Shown here in pieces: positions 1 through 9,318 of a stretch of 64,000 nucleotides of DNA. Made by a program: the position numbers and the translations under genes. The stretch spans positions 310,001 to 374,000 of the forward strand of contig CBDCVB010000002.1 of assembly GCA_965222895.1 (NCBI GenBank), written 5' to 3'. The notes under the pieces were generated by a model, which saw only the letters and a list, made by a program, of their open reading frames with translations, was not told where the DNA came from and did not search any database. The first letter of the stretch is position 1. Each line of letters opens with the position of its first letter. The DNA is from Bin87 sp965222895 (lineage in GTDB: Bacteria; Chloroflexota; Dehalococcoidia; Lucifugimonadales; UBA3495).

Positions 1-258
1 GCCGTCGAATCCGTTGAGACGCTCCTTCACATAGGTAGCATACTGCGACCGGCCCTGCTCGCCATCGTTCACCACGTCTATCCCGGTGTCCTGTTGCCGG
101 GCCACCACCTCCCCAACTGCGTTGCGGACACCGGCTTGAAATCGGTTTCCATCAAACCTGCGCTGCTCTTCCCGGTCCCGCAATAGCTCTTGAAGCTGGG
201 GAGACCGCGGCAGGCTCCCAGTATGGGTTGTAAGAATCCTGGACGTGCTTCTCTTCAT
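1..258 (-). CDS. Cobalamin-independent methionine synthase-like (MetE C-terminal family) protein, partial
   Basis: The first 86 residues of a gene that runs off the left edge. The protein begins with RILTTHTGSLPR at residues 7-18 and has DVVNDGEQGR at 61-70. Both are typical of the short MetE-like family related to the catalytic half of 5-methyltetrahydropteroyltriglutamate-homocysteine methyltransferase. Members of this size class are often not true methionine synthases, so the substrate is open. The ATG has GAGGGAG about 7 nt upstream. It is monocistronic as far as can be seen. Confidence 0.75.
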   Translation of the reverse strand, partial: MKRSTSRILTTHTGSLPRSPQLQELLRDREEQRRFDGNRFQAGVRNAVGEVVARQQDTGIDVVNDGEQGRSQYATYVKERLNGFDG

Positions 259-278
259 AGTTACTCCCTCGGCTCTGA

Positions 279-308
279 CGTAGGTTTGGATAGGCGTAGG
301 TTTGGATA
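279..308. repeat. Tandem duplication, 16-bp period
   Basis: CGTAGGTTTGGATAGG at 279-294 is followed at once by a second copy at 295-310 that matches in its first 14 bases. It lies just upstream of the MetE-like gene start. It is an intergenic member of the 13-20 bp tandem duplications seen across the window. Confidence 0.85.
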
Positions 309-408
309 ATGAATGCTATCTTACTCTTACGCCGGTAAGGTGGCCGGTATGGAACCCAACCGGCCGTCGGGCGGAGCCACCGGCGTTAACCCTTGCCAGT
401 TAGCCGGA

Positions 409-1536
409 TCATCGTCCCAGCTGCCGCGCGGCGCCGACACAATGAAAATCGACGGCAAGCCGCACCGCATCGACCGGAGAGTCTTCGGGTTGGGAAATAT
501 CCCGGTCAAACACTCGAACCGGGGAGTTTCCAGCTACGTCTTCCAAGTGCGGTTCAACCACCAACTGGTAACCGCCGGTTACCCAGGGCAAGGCTGGCGT
601 GAACTGCCAATTGTGCTCTGCCGCGCCGGATTCCCCCTGGCCTGGTATCGGCGCACCCGTAGCATCCCTGACCCAAAGACAGTGCTGCAGCAGGCCATGA
701 TCCAAGGTGCGGTCGAAAATTACGACCAGCGGATTCAATGAACCGGCTACCGGCGCAGTCAGGCGCCAACGACCTGGATCAATTCGAGACCGCAATGGCG
801 GGCCGATTTGGTAACTGTGCGCCGAACCTGCTTTGAGGTGTTGTCCGCCGGCGTCGCGGAACTCAGCACCAACGATTACGCGCACCGGCGCCCCTTCAAT
901 CAGGGGGTAGCCAAATTCGCGGTTGGGAACCAGGCCGCGCTTGATACGGCCCGGGTCCAACAGCATGGTCAGACGTTGCCGCGATGCGTCCCAAAGCTCT
1001 GGATCAGAGGGAAGAAAAACTCCTTCCAACTCCTCTCCGGTGTCCTCGAGGCAAACCCGGATGGCTCGGCCCGCCCATCCCTCGCTCATTGGGGCCGAAA
1101 ATAGCACGTACATCCTCAACAGGTTTACGGGCAGTTCGGTTGCCGTGGGATGGATGGCTGCAACCTCGGTGGACGGGACTGTTGGGGTTGATGGACGACG
1201 AACGGCCCAGACCTCCGGGCTCCCATCGCCGCCGGCATCTATCACCCCGGCATCTATCACCAACGAATAGTTCATCCCGTCCATGAATGGGAATCTGGGA
1301 ACGAACCATACCGAGTCGAAATCCACGGCAAAGTCGCCGGCGACCGAAGGAATGTCGCGGCAGTTTCCGCTGGCATTCAGGACATCGCTGGTCAGGAGGG
1401 TCAGGCGCCGGCTAAGTTCGCCGGCGCCCAACCCGTCCAGTTCGCGAAGGTCAGATTGACTCCAACCGGTGACCTTCAGACTTTCTTTCCCTCGGTATTG
1501 CGCCCAATCAAGATGCAATTGGCGCGTTTGAGTCAC
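409..1536 (-). CDS. Hypothetical protein with two SbsA/Ig-like domains
   Basis: A 375-residue protein of unknown function. The second half shows two successive Ig-like modules of the SbsA/CopC type. The first starts near residue 140 (VNLLRMYVLFSAPM). The second starts near 265 (SLNPLVVIFDRTLDHGLL) and ends with an EPHLEDVAGN-like strand typical of these domains. No signal peptide or membrane segment is visible. The GTG start overlaps the stop of the upstream gene as GTGA, so the two are probably translationally coupled. An exact 15-bp in-frame duplication inside it gives the repeated VIDAG residues. Confidence 0.6.
   Translation of the reverse strand: MTQTRQLHLDWAQYRGKESLKVTGWSQSDLRELDGLGAGELSRRLTLLTSDVLNASGNCRDIPSVAGDFAVDFDSVWFVPRFPFMDGMNYSLVIDAGVIDAGGDGSPEVWAVRRPSTPTVPSTEVAAIHPTATELPVNLLRMYVLFSAPMSEGWAGRAIRVCLEDTGEELEGVFLPSDPELWDASRQRLTMLLDPGRIKRGLVPNREFGYPLIEGAPVRVIVGAEFRDAGGQHLKAGSAHSYQIGPPLRSRIDPGRWRLTAPVAGSLNPLVVIFDRTLDHGLLQHCLWVRDATGAPIPGQGESGAAEHNWQFTPALPWVTGGYQLVVEPHLEDVAGNSPVRVFDRDISQPEDSPVDAVRLAVDFHCVGAARQLGR
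1232..1261. repeat. Exact 15-bp tandem duplication inside a gene
   Basis: CCGGCATCTATCACC occurs twice in direct succession (1232-1246, 1247-1261). On the minus strand it adds five residues in frame, so the gene stays open. Its length is close to that of the 16-bp duplications that break transposases further on. Confidence 0.95.
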
Positions 1537-2630
1537 AACGTACTGGTAGCGTAGGAACGCAGGTGTGTGCTGCCGTCCTCATCCTGCTGCAACATCAACA
1601 CACCGCTGCCGTTGAGGTTGGCCATCCGCTTGACCCCTGGATGGGGCAGCAGCTGCCGGGGCACACCGACACCGGGCGTAACCGGATCGGCGGGGCTATT
1701 GTCCATGGAATCATCGGGTACTGTCAGCGGGCCCTGGCCCTCAATGTCTTTGCAGGCAATCTTGAACACCGGGTGCCGGTCGTTGCACACCAGCAGGTAT
1801 TCATCACCGTCATGTTGGTAGGAAATCAGGTCCAACGGATGGTTGTGGGAACCCAACTCGGCAACGGTCTTGCCTTTGACCTGCTTCCCTGGCTCGAAAT
1901 CGGCCAGGGAGAACTGCACTACCGGCGTACAGGTGTAACTGGCCAGGATGCTGGTGTTCCCCTGGTAAGGCACGAATGCGCGGATCGGCGCCGCCGTCTC
2001 GTACTGTCCGTGGGACACGTGGAATATCTCCAATGAGTTGGACTTCGCGTCCCCGTTGAAGGGGAAGGGAATCCGGCGCAGGGTGGACGTGAATTCTTCG
2101 TTGGACGTACCGGCTACCAGAAGCAACCCGTCCACGTATGACATATCCGTCACCGTAACCGTTCGCAGCGGCAGCCGGGTAACCAGACGCGGGTCGTCTT
2201 CGTCAGCTGCATCCTTGATGTCGTATTGAGAATAGGCCACCGCTTCCAGTGGCACGTCGCTGATGGATCCTCCGCTGGAAACCTTGATTAAGACCGGAAG
2301 GCCAGCGTCCCCGCTGCCCCGCATGACGGAAAAGTAGAGATTGTCGGAACTGGGATGAACCGCCATGTCCTTGATGGCCACATCCTCGCGGGAGCAGCCC
2401 AGGTAGGACGCCAGAGAGGTGTCAAAATTGTCCAGGTTCACGGCCTGACTTGCGCCACTCGCATCAGAGTCGCCAACGTCGATGGCGAATATGGCCGCTC
2501 CGGCGTTGTCTCCGATAAACAGGATTCCCTCCGGGCCGAAGGCCAACGGCCCAACCGACCTGATTGCTGGCGTACCGATTTCCATTCCATAGTCTGCGAA
2601 AATTGTCGAAGTCGCGTAATCAACCATCAC
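1533..2630 (-). CDS. Hypothetical beta-propeller-like protein
   Basis: A 365-residue protein. It has regularly spaced short segments of the form LAFGPEGILFIGD, MAVHPSSDNLYFSV and MSYVDGLLLVAGTS, which suggest a WD/YVTN-like propeller. No catalytic residues or signal peptide are recognised. AGGAGG lies 5 nt before the GTG at 2630 and 8 nt before the ATG at 2627, so either could start translation. It is the first gene of a two-gene unit with the Ig-domain gene downstream, and the pair probably works together. The function is unknown. Confidence 0.6.
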   Translation of the reverse strand: MMVDYATSTIFADYGMEIGTPAIRSVGPLAFGPEGILFIGDNAGAAIFAIDVGDSDASGASQAVNLDNFDTSLASYLGCSREDVAIKDMAVHPSSDNLYFSVMRGSGDAGLPVLIKVSSGGSISDVPLEAVAYSQYDIKDAADEDDPRLVTRLPLRTVTVTDMSYVDGLLLVAGTSNEEFTSTLRRIPFPFNGDAKSNSLEIFHVSHGQYETAAPIRAFVPYQGNTSILASYTCTPVVQFSLADFEPGKQVKGKTVAELGSHNHPLDLISYQHDGDEYLLVCNDRHPVFKIACKDIEGQGPLTVPDDSMDNSPADPVTPGVGVPRQLLPHPGVKRMANLNGSGVLMLQQDEDGSTHLRSYATSTL

Positions 2631-2700
2631 ATCCTCCTATGTTTTACGGAATCCAATTTCCGCCAGTGTAGCATCGCGGCTATGGTACTGCCACCGAATG

Positions 2701-2728
2701 TTGGCAAACGGAATGTCTTTGTTATACT
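2701..2728 (+). promoter_or_regulatory. Sigma-70-type promoter of the Rieske gene
   Basis: TTGGCA (2701-2706) and TATACT (2723-2728) are separated by 16 bp and lie about 70 bp before the Rieske start codon. Both hexamers are close to consensus. The 20-bp duplication lies between this promoter and the gene. Confidence 0.55.
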
Positions 2729-2746
2729 TGTGCCACCCTTAATCGA

Positions 2747-2786
2747 CCGGACTTCACGACCAAAGCCCGGACTTCACGACCAAAGC
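2747..2786. repeat. Exact 20-bp tandem duplication in a 5' leader
   Basis: A 20-bp unit (2747-2766) is repeated perfectly at 2767-2786, ending just before the Shine-Dalgarno region of the Rieske gene. It lengthens the untranslated leader and could alter leader folding. It belongs to the same class of short tandem duplications found elsewhere in the window. Confidence 0.95.
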
Positions 2787-2799
2787 AAGGAAAGTTGCG

Positions 2800-3168
2800 A
2801 TGACCACCGAACGACGCAAAGGAACCGTTTCCCTACGCCAGGTTAGTGGGTCAGCCCGTTCCAGAAAGGTCAGAGTAGATTTGGGCGCGGAATCTGCGTT
2901 TGCGACCTTGCCGGCTCCCGTGAAGGTTGGCGACGCTTCGTATTTTCTGGTGCGGGGACGCGACGGATACAAGCTGCTGTCTACAGTTTGCCCGCATCAG
3001 GGCGGCGAGATCGAAGACGAGGGTGATGAGCTGTTCGTTTGCGACGGGCACGGTTGGCAGTACGAAAAAGGCGAAGGCGCCTGCATCACACGAGCCGACT
3101 TCCGAATGAAAGCGTTTCTGGTCACTTTGCAGAACGACCATCTGGTCGCACTGGTGCCGGACGAGTAG
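2800..3168 (+). CDS. Rieske [2Fe-2S] ferredoxin-like protein
   Basis: A 122-residue soluble protein with both Rieske cluster loops: C64-P-H66 (TVCPHQGGE) and C81-DG-H84 (CDGHGWQY). The spacing is right for two Cys and two His ligands. It has no membrane anchor or oxygenase domain, so it is an electron-transfer ferredoxin or the Rieske component of an oxygenase encoded elsewhere. An AAGGAAA-type Shine-Dalgarno precedes the ATG. It is a single gene between a candidate promoter and a strong terminator. Confidence 0.85.
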   Translation: MTTERRKGTVSLRQVSGSARSRKVRVDLGAESAFATLPAPVKVGDASYFLVRGRDGYKLLSTVCPHQGGEIEDEGDELFVCDGHGWQYEKGEGACITRADFRMKAFLVTLQNDHLVALVPDE

Positions 3169-3238
3169 ACCGTCGCCACCATCTGGACATCCTGGCCGGC
3201 TTTTGAGCCGACCCTGGGATCACATCCGCCGATAGCGA

Positions 3239-3281
3239 AATAGCCCCGCCCCGGGAAACCGACTCCCGGGGCGGGGCTATT
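3239..3281. terminator. Strong bidirectional terminator hairpin
   Basis: Perfect 17-bp GC-rich arms (3239-3255 and 3265-3281) enclose a 9-nt loop. The hairpin lies between the convergent Rieske and amidohydrolase genes, so it can serve both. T-rich tracts are short. Confidence 0.85.
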
Positions 3282-3305
3282 ATCCCAATGACATTCCTGG
3301 TGGAA

Positions 3306-4982
3306 CTAACCTACCATGTCATAGCTGCGCAGCAGCTTGCCCGGAAGTTCGCCGGTGCACTCGTTTTCCACGAAGGTTACGGTGCCGTTCACCAGGATAT
3401 AGCGAATGCCGGTGGGCTTTTGCACCAACCGCTTCTCACCGCCTGGGAAGTCAGTCTCAAACCGCGGCTTGTCGTACAGCAATCCGAGCTCTTCCATGTT
3501 GTAAATCATGACATCGGCCCAGTCGCCAACGCGCAGGGTGCCACGGCCCTTCATGTCGGAGAACGCCGCGGGCAGGGCGCTCATCTTCTGGTGAGCCTGC
3601 TCCAGAGTCATCAGCTCGTTGTCGCGAATCCAGTGTCCCAGGAAGTAAACCGGCCACACGCTGTTGACCAGGAACCTGGTGTGGGCCCCACCGTCTGAAA
3701 CGGAGATGTGGACGTAAGGATTCACCAGCCGTTCGGCCCGAGCGTCGTCGCCCTGTCCGCCGGCGGGGTGCGCAAATTCGGTTTCCAGGTCCTCGTCCAG
3801 GGCAATGTCCAGGAACGCGTCCAGCGGATGCTTGCCCTCGGCTTCGGCGATGTCGGCGATGGACAAACCCTCGTATTTGAGGTTCCGTTCCAGGGCCACC
3901 TCCACCACCTGCACTTGCGCCCAGTCCGTCCTGGCGTGCGGGCGATCCAGCACGTCGCGCTTCATCCCATCGCGAATGCCGTCCTCGGATAGCTTGGCGA
4001 TCCGCTCCTCTTTGGAGCCAACCAACGGCTGGACCCAGTTGGGCATATAGTCGAACAAGTTGTACTCGGAAAGCTTGAACTCAGCTATGGTCGGCACCGA
4101 CCCCTGCTGGGCAAAGACGGGCAGTCCTTCCTGACGGACCTGCTCCAGCCAGTCGTATCCCTCTTCGTCCCCCAGCACTACGTGGAGCGGGCGACCGCTC
4201 ATACGCACCATTTCCGCCAACATATCCCGTTGGGCGGGGCGGTCGTCGGAGATGCCGATGGTCCAGCCCAGGTGACCCACGCCAAACTGTCTCAAAACCT
4301 GAGACAGTGCGTAGAACTCTTCGGGAGATGCCACATGGCTGGGCAGCCAGCTACCGTCCTCGGGTCGGTCCTCCAGGTTCTTGTCGGCGGACAAGCCGAA
4401 GGCCCCGGCCTTCATGGAATCGTAAAGAATCTGTTTCATCTGGTTCAGTTCGGCCTCGGTTACGGAGGTTCGTTCACGAGCCGGTATCATGCCCAGAACG
4501 TAGCCCCGCAGCGGCGAGAAGGGAACCAGCGCGCCAACGTTTACGCCCAGACCCTGGCGGTCGAGGCTGTCCATGTACTCCGGGAAAGTCTCCCAGTCCC
4601 AGCGCATACCCAGGCGCATCGACTCCAGCGGAATCGCTTCAATGCGGTTCATCATGCGCATATTCAGGTCCTGGTCTTCAGGCCGAGTCGGCGCGAATCC
4701 AAACCCGCACTGTCCGACGGTTAGCGAGGTTACGCCAAACCATCCGGAGAGCGATGCATAAGGATCCCAGTTGAGCTGCGCGTCGTAGTGCGTATGCAGG
4801 TCAACCGCCCCCGGCGCCACGATGCAGCCGCTGGCATCCAGCTCTCTGGCGCCGCCGGCGTTGATACGCCCGCTGATCATGGCCACCCGGCCGTCTTTGA
4901 TGCCAACGTCGGCGCGGAGACGGGGCAGGCCCGTGCCGTCCACGACGGTTCCACCACGAATCACCAAATCAAACTCAGGCAT
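3306..4982 (-). CDS. N-acyl-D-amino-acid deacylase family amidohydrolase
   Basis: A 558-residue metal-dependent hydrolase of the amidohydrolase 3 / D-aminoacylase type. It starts with VIRGGTVVDGTGLPR, has the metal-binding HTH at residues 63-65 (DLHTHYDAQLNWDP) and a C-terminal ISVSDGGAHT segment carrying the conserved Asp. The family removes acyl groups from D-amino acids or cleaves related cyclic amides. The exact substrate cannot be read from sequence. GGAGG lies 8 nt before the ATG. It shares orientation with the hydantoinase genes but is separated from hyuB by about 280 bp and its own promoter. Confidence 0.85.
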   Translation of the reverse strand: MPEFDLVIRGGTVVDGTGLPRLRADVGIKDGRVAMISGRINAGGARELDASGCIVAPGAVDLHTHYDAQLNWDPYASLSGWFGVTSLTVGQCGFGFAPTRPEDQDLNMRMMNRIEAIPLESMRLGMRWDWETFPEYMDSLDRQGLGVNVGALVPFSPLRGYVLGMIPARERTSVTEAELNQMKQILYDSMKAGAFGLSADKNLEDRPEDGSWLPSHVASPEEFYALSQVLRQFGVGHLGWTIGISDDRPAQRDMLAEMVRMSGRPLHVVLGDEEGYDWLEQVRQEGLPVFAQQGSVPTIAEFKLSEYNLFDYMPNWVQPLVGSKEERIAKLSEDGIRDGMKRDVLDRPHARTDWAQVQVVEVALERNLKYEGLSIADIAEAEGKHPLDAFLDIALDEDLETEFAHPAGGQGDDARAERLVNPYVHISVSDGGAHTRFLVNSVWPVYFLGHWIRDNELMTLEQAHQKMSALPAAFSDMKGRGTLRVGDWADVMIYNMEELGLLYDKPRFETDFPGGEKRLVQKPTGIRYILVNGTVTFVENECTGELPGKLLRSYDMVG

Positions 4983-5074
4983 ACGGTTACCTCCAGCAAC
5001 GAATTACGGCCAATGACGAATTACAACGTTTCCAGCCTACCCCATCACAAAAAAGGGCACAATTAATTAGCGCT

Positions 5075-5103
5075 AGTGTACGTGTCGCTATTATGCAAGT
5101 CAA
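5075..5103 (-). promoter_or_regulatory. Sigma-70-type promoter of the D-aminoacylase-like gene
   Basis: On the minus strand TTGACT (5103-5098) and TACACT (5080-5075) are exactly 17 bp apart, about 95 nt upstream of the amidohydrolase start. The rest of the 4983-5261 gap shows no gene. Confidence 0.6.
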
Positions 5104-5261
5104 TGTGCTGGCGGTAACCGCAGTATTTTTCTGATTGGTGTTTGTTTCCGTCCACCGCATTGCGAAAATTGGGCCGCAAAATAATGGCTGCCGGGGCGTT
5201 GGCGTCAATTCGGAGGATAATAGCGTGAGCAGTCTGAAGCACAATTGATACCGGTACCCGT

Positions 5262-6329
5262 TCAGCGGGGCATGTGCTTGTTGACCCACTCCAGTTCTTC
5301 GGCTTCGGTTTGGAAATATTCGAACCGATGGAACAGTTTGGTCTCCCCTCTCGCCTTGCGGATTTCCTCCCGCCTGGTTTCCGAGCCCCGGGTGTCAACC
5401 TCCAGAGTGTCAGGGTCAATGGCCACTCCGTAGCGTTCCAGGGCGGCTTCCAGCGACACGAAACCATCCTTCACGTCGTCCAGCACGAGGTTCACATCGC
5501 GCTTCAGCGGATCACCCCATCCCCCGCCGCCGGCCGTGTGGATTCTCACCAGGTCTCCGTATTTCCAGTGGTTGTCGTCGGAAAATGCCCTGATTTCCCG
5601 TTCCTCTGGCGTACCCGGATTAAGCAAGACCCTGGATAATCCGCCCCCCATGCCTCCGGCAACACCCCACGCCGGAAACAGGTTGTTCTCAACCCGCAGT
5701 CCGAAGGTCCCTTCATCGGCCAGCAATCGCACGTCCCGTATGATTCCACAGCCGCCCCTGAACTGCCCCGGGCCGCCGGAATCGGTGGCGATGGCGTAGC
5801 GCTCCAGTCGCAAGGGATACTCCATTTCCATGAATTCGCCGGGATAATTCTCATTGTGCCGCTGGTACATGGCGTCGAGGCCGTCGCCGAACGGCCTGGC
5901 GCCATGGCCGACGGCGATGCCATCGGTGCAAAGCAGCCAGGCGCCCGTGTCGGTGTCTTTCATCCTCCAGTAGGCAATCACGTAGACTGCGGCGCCGGCC
6001 ATCACCTCACCATCTGTAGCCTGGGCCAAAACTGCCCGCACCGCGCTCTTGAGCTTGGTGAAGGTGTGCGCCCAGCACCCCAGAGCGGCCGGCCATTCGG
6101 GTTGCAGGATGCTGCCGGGCCTGAGCTGTACCCGGTCTATTCCCGCGAGCAGCCCGTGATTGGACAACAGCGACGAATCGAACTGGTGAAAGTGCTGGCC
6201 GAAGTAGGCCTTCAGCGCGCCGTCGCTGGCGATGAAATTAATCGACCCATCAGCCTGATCGTCGCTGCCAGTCGCATCCAGCAACACTGTGTCTCCCTGA
6301 CGCTGGAGCTTCAGTGGAAAGAGTGCCAT
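5262..6329 (-). CDS. hyuB: Hydantoinase B/oxoprolinase family protein, C-terminal part (gene broken by a frameshift)
   Basis: A 355-residue open frame matching the C-terminal half of HyuB. It includes RLERYAIATDSGGPGQFRGG, RVENNLFPAWGVAGG and the glycine-rich HTAGGGGWGDPL. HyuB is normally one protein of roughly 580-650 residues. Here the N-terminal half lies in another frame at 6311-7126. Restoring one base near 6328 joins them into about 621 residues. The ATG at 6329 may allow separate translation, but no convincing Shine-Dalgarno precedes it. The last gene of the hyuA-hyuB unit. Confidence 0.75.
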   Translation of the reverse strand: MALFPLKLQRQGDTVLLDATGSDDQADGSINFIASDGALKAYFGQHFHQFDSSLLSNHGLLAGIDRVQLRPGSILQPEWPAALGCWAHTFTKLKSAVRAVLAQATDGEVMAGAAVYVIAYWRMKDTDTGAWLLCTDGIAVGHGARPFGDGLDAMYQRHNENYPGEFMEMEYPLRLERYAIATDSGGPGQFRGGCGIIRDVRLLADEGTFGLRVENNLFPAWGVAGGMGGGLSRVLLNPGTPEEREIRAFSDDNHWKYGDLVRIHTAGGGGWGDPLKRDVNLVLDDVKDGFVSLEAALERYGVAIDPDTLEVDTRGSETRREEIRKARGETKLFHRFEYFQTEAEELEWVNKHMPR

Positions 6330-7126
6330 TGATCTCCCACGCCGGCGTGATCCATGTAGTCTCGTACCGCGTACTCGCCCTCGGGGATCATTTCCAGCGT
6401 TTTCTCCCGCACCAATCGCGCGGTGTCCGCCTGATCCTGATCGATGGCGGCCAGCATGGTGTCTTTTCCGTAGCGGTCGAACATCTCGAGCAATCGTTCC
6501 TGGGCGCGCCGGGCCGCCGACATCAGCGCCCGCGAATCGCCTTCCAGCAGGTCGGGATACCTGGAGTTGCGCAGGATGATCCGGTATGCCTCATCGTTCA
6601 GTTTGCCGCCGTCGATAATCTTGATGGGCGGAACCAGCGTTCCATCGTGGAAAATCTCGGTGTTGGCCGGCCCGATGCTGCCGGGGCGAGACCCGCCAAG
6701 GTCCCAGAAGTGAGCGAAGGAGTGGCTGTATGCCACGACCTCCCCGTCGAAAAAGACCGGCACGATGAACACCATATCCGGCGTGTGAGTGATGCTGCCA
6801 TGGGAGAGGTACGGGTCGTTGTACCAGTACAGGTCACCCGGCCGCATTGACTGGACGGGGTAGTATCCCCAGACACATCCCAGTATGTCGCTGCCCATGG
6901 TCTCGCCGTAGATTTCCTGTCCACCGGCGTCCAGAAAGCTAACGGTGTAGTCCTTTTTCTCACGGATGAACGCCGACATTGCCGTGCGCTCTACAATCAG
7001 CTCGCACTCCAGTCTGGCCGCCCGCAGAGAACCGCGAATCAGCTGGCGTGTCACCGGCTCAACGGCCTCGAAAGGCACCTCCGGTCCGTTGGGGCCGGGA
7101 TAGTTCCTGGGCTGGGGTACCGTCAT
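6311..7126 (-). CDS. hyuB: Hydantoinase B/oxoprolinase family protein, N-terminal part (frameshifted)
   Basis: A 271-residue open frame with the N-terminal half of HyuB: PVTRQLIRGSLRAARLE, DPYLSHGSITHTPDM and AHFWDLGGSRPGS. It ends abruptly after DYMDHAGVGDQ, where intact homologues continue into the strand found in the other frame. Its ATG overlaps the hyuA stop as ATGA (7123-7126), the usual coupling of these two subunits. HyuA and HyuB together perform ATP-dependent opening of hydantoins, 5-oxoproline or N-methylhydantoin. Confidence 0.75.
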   Translation of the reverse strand: MTVPQPRNYPGPNGPEVPFEAVEPVTRQLIRGSLRAARLECELIVERTAMSAFIREKKDYTVSFLDAGGQEIYGETMGSDILGCVWGYYPVQSMRPGDLYWYNDPYLSHGSITHTPDMVFIVPVFFDGEVVAYSHSFAHFWDLGGSRPGSIGPANTEIFHDGTLVPPIKIIDGGKLNDEAYRIILRNSRYPDLLEGDSRALMSAARRAQERLLEMFDRYGKDTMLAAIDQDQADTARLVREKTLEMIPEGEYAVRDYMDHAGVGDQWHSFH

Positions 7127-9189
7127 TGTCCGCTCCCTGTGGCGCGCATGATGCAGTTGCCGTACTCGTCAACCCGCGAATCCCATCCGGGGTTTATCAC
7201 CACCGTGGCGTCCATCCCCTCCAGGATGGCTGGCCCTGCAATCCTGGCTTGCGGGTACAAGCCCTCCCGCCGGTAGATGGCACACTGAACGAATCCCTGC
7301 GACTCTTCGAAATATACTGGCCGCCGGTCGATTAACGCCTGATCCAGACTGCCGTTCCCTGGGGCAAGGCTCGGCATTTTTACAGTGCCCACCTGCCCAG
7401 ACGCGGTTACCCGTACCGTTACGATCTCCACCGGCTGCTCCAGGGCAAACCCGTAGAGTTGTTCGTGGCGACGGTGAAATTCCTGTAATAGTGCATCCAG
7501 ACCCACGCGATCTACCTGCGAGTGGTGGTATAGGATGGTCAATTCCGATCCCTGGTGCGTGTATCTGAGATCGGCGGAGCGTGTCAAGCTATGGCTGTCG
7601 GCGGGGACGCCTTCCCCGCGCAACCAGTTGCGGCCCTCCGTTTCCAGTTCGGAAAAGATTGTGGCCATGCCATCCAGATCATAGTCCGGAGGCTGCTGCA
7701 GAAACGTCTTCGCATAGTCATTCTTGAAATCGGCAACCAGCAATCCATAGGCGGACGCAATGCCGGGATACGGCGGAACCACCACCGTCTGGATGCCCAG
7801 CAAATTCGCCACGTCGATGGCGTGCATGGGACCAGCGCCACCATAGGCGACCAGGGTGAAGTCCCGTGGGTCGTGGCCGCGCTCCACGCTGATGTTGCGG
7901 ATTGCACCTACCATCGCGTTATCAGCTATCTTCAGGATTCCAATTGCGGCGGCCGAAATTTCCAGACCCAGGGGCGATGCTACTGATACGTCGATCGCCC
8001 ATACAGCCGCGTCACGATCAAGCGTTAGTTGGCCGCCAGCAATCTGGGTGTTCACCCGTCCCAGCACCAGGTTGGCGTCGGTTACGGTGGGGCGAGTAGC
8101 GCCCCGTCCGTAGCAGACCGGCCCGGGGTCTGCGCCGGCGCTGGCGGGGCCAACCGTGAGGCTGCCGTAAGGCGACACCTCGGCAATGCTGCCACCCCCG
8201 CATCCGATGGTGGCGATGTCGAGCATGGGAAGTTGAATCGGCCAATCCCCCAGCTTGCCGTTCAGGGTAATGTCCGGTTGTCGGTCCTTCAGCAATGATA
8301 CGTCGGTGCTGGTTCCACCCATGTCAAAGGAGATGCAGTTCGCAACTCCGGCGGTTTCCGCAATCTGCAATGTGGCCATCACTCCGGCAGCCGGCCCGGA
8401 TAGCGCAGTGTAGACCGGCTGCTCCACCGCCGTGTCCGCGCCAATGATCCCGCCGTTGGACTTCATAATCGAGAAGGCCGCGCCCGTTCCGAAGGTGTGC
8501 AACGACCTCTTGAGGTTGTCGATGTAGCGACTCACCCTGGGAGTAACGTAGGCGTTCAGTACGGTGGTGATGGTTCGCTCGTACTCGCGATATACGGGCA
8601 AGACTTCTGATGATAGGGACACGGCAACGTCCGGAAGTTCCTGCATCAGAATCTCTTTGGCTCTCCGCTCGTGGGCCGGGTTCGCGTAGGAGTGCAGGAA
8701 TGCCACGGCCACCGCAGCGACTCCGGCGCGCCGGAAGTGGCGTGCGGCATCGCGCACGTCGGATTCGTCCATCGGGATCAGGATTTTTCCGTCGAAACTG
8801 GTGCGCTCTGTCACTTCCAGGCAGTTCCTGGGTTGCACGGGGCGATCCGGTTTCACCCAGGTATTGGGATTAGCCAGGCGGGGTGTGCCGTGGCGGGCTA
8901 TTTCCAGCACGTACTTGAAACCTTCGGTAACCAGCAATCCGACGGCGGCGCCCTGGTTTTCCAGAACCGAATTGGTGGCGATGGTGGTGCCATGCAGGAT
9001 GTGGACTACATCGGCGGGGCTGACGCCATTGGCCGCCAGAATCTCGGTGAGACCGGTCATGAAGCCCAGGGAGGGGTCGACAGGAGTGGACGGGGTTTTG
9101 TACACCCGCTGTTCATTCGATTCCAGGTCGCAGAGCACGAGATCGGTAAAAGTACCGCCTATGTCCACGGCTACTGCATAGGTTCCCAT
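7123..9189 (-). CDS. hyuA: Hydantoinase A/5-oxoprolinase family protein
   Basis: A 688-residue full-length HyuA-type subunit. Residues 8-16 (VDIGGTFTD) and a later DMGGTSTDVSLL are the two phosphate-binding loops of the ASKHA fold, followed by VAYGGAGPMHA. AGGGAG lies 5 nt before the ATG. It overlaps hyuB by 4 nt. If hyuB is truly frameshifted in the organism, this subunit may lack its partner. A SelA-like PLP enzyme, a crotonase and an M20 peptidase lie upstream on the same strand, suggesting a module that degrades cyclic amides or modified amino acids. Confidence 0.85.
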   Translation of the reverse strand: MGTYAVAVDIGGTFTDLVLCDLESNEQRVYKTPSTPVDPSLGFMTGLTEILAANGVSPADVVHILHGTTIATNSVLENQGAAVGLLVTEGFKYVLEIARHGTPRLANPNTWVKPDRPVQPRNCLEVTERTSFDGKILIPMDESDVRDAARHFRRAGVAAVAVAFLHSYANPAHERRAKEILMQELPDVAVSLSSEVLPVYREYERTITTVLNAYVTPRVSRYIDNLKRSLHTFGTGAAFSIMKSNGGIIGADTAVEQPVYTALSGPAAGVMATLQIAETAGVANCISFDMGGTSTDVSLLKDRQPDITLNGKLGDWPIQLPMLDIATIGCGGGSIAEVSPYGSLTVGPASAGADPGPVCYGRGATRPTVTDANLVLGRVNTQIAGGQLTLDRDAAVWAIDVSVASPLGLEISAAAIGILKIADNAMVGAIRNISVERGHDPRDFTLVAYGGAGPMHAIDVANLLGIQTVVVPPYPGIASAYGLLVADFKNDYAKTFLQQPPDYDLDGMATIFSELETEGRNWLRGEGVPADSHSLTRSADLRYTHQGSELTILYHHSQVDRVGLDALLQEFHRRHEQLYGFALEQPVEIVTVRVTASGQVGTVKMPSLAPGNGSLDQALIDRRPVYFEESQGFVQCAIYRREGLYPQARIAGPAILEGMDATVVINPGWDSRVDEYGNCIMRATGSGQ

Positions 9190-9318
9190 ATTCTCCCTTG
9201 CGATATGGCTGACGGCGGCGAAATTGGGTTGGGGTCGCTGGGCCGGCCGACATCACGCCGCAAGCAGCGGCCCCACCGCCGCCCCGGTTGCAAGCCCCGC
9301 GTCGGGTTCGTGCCAACC

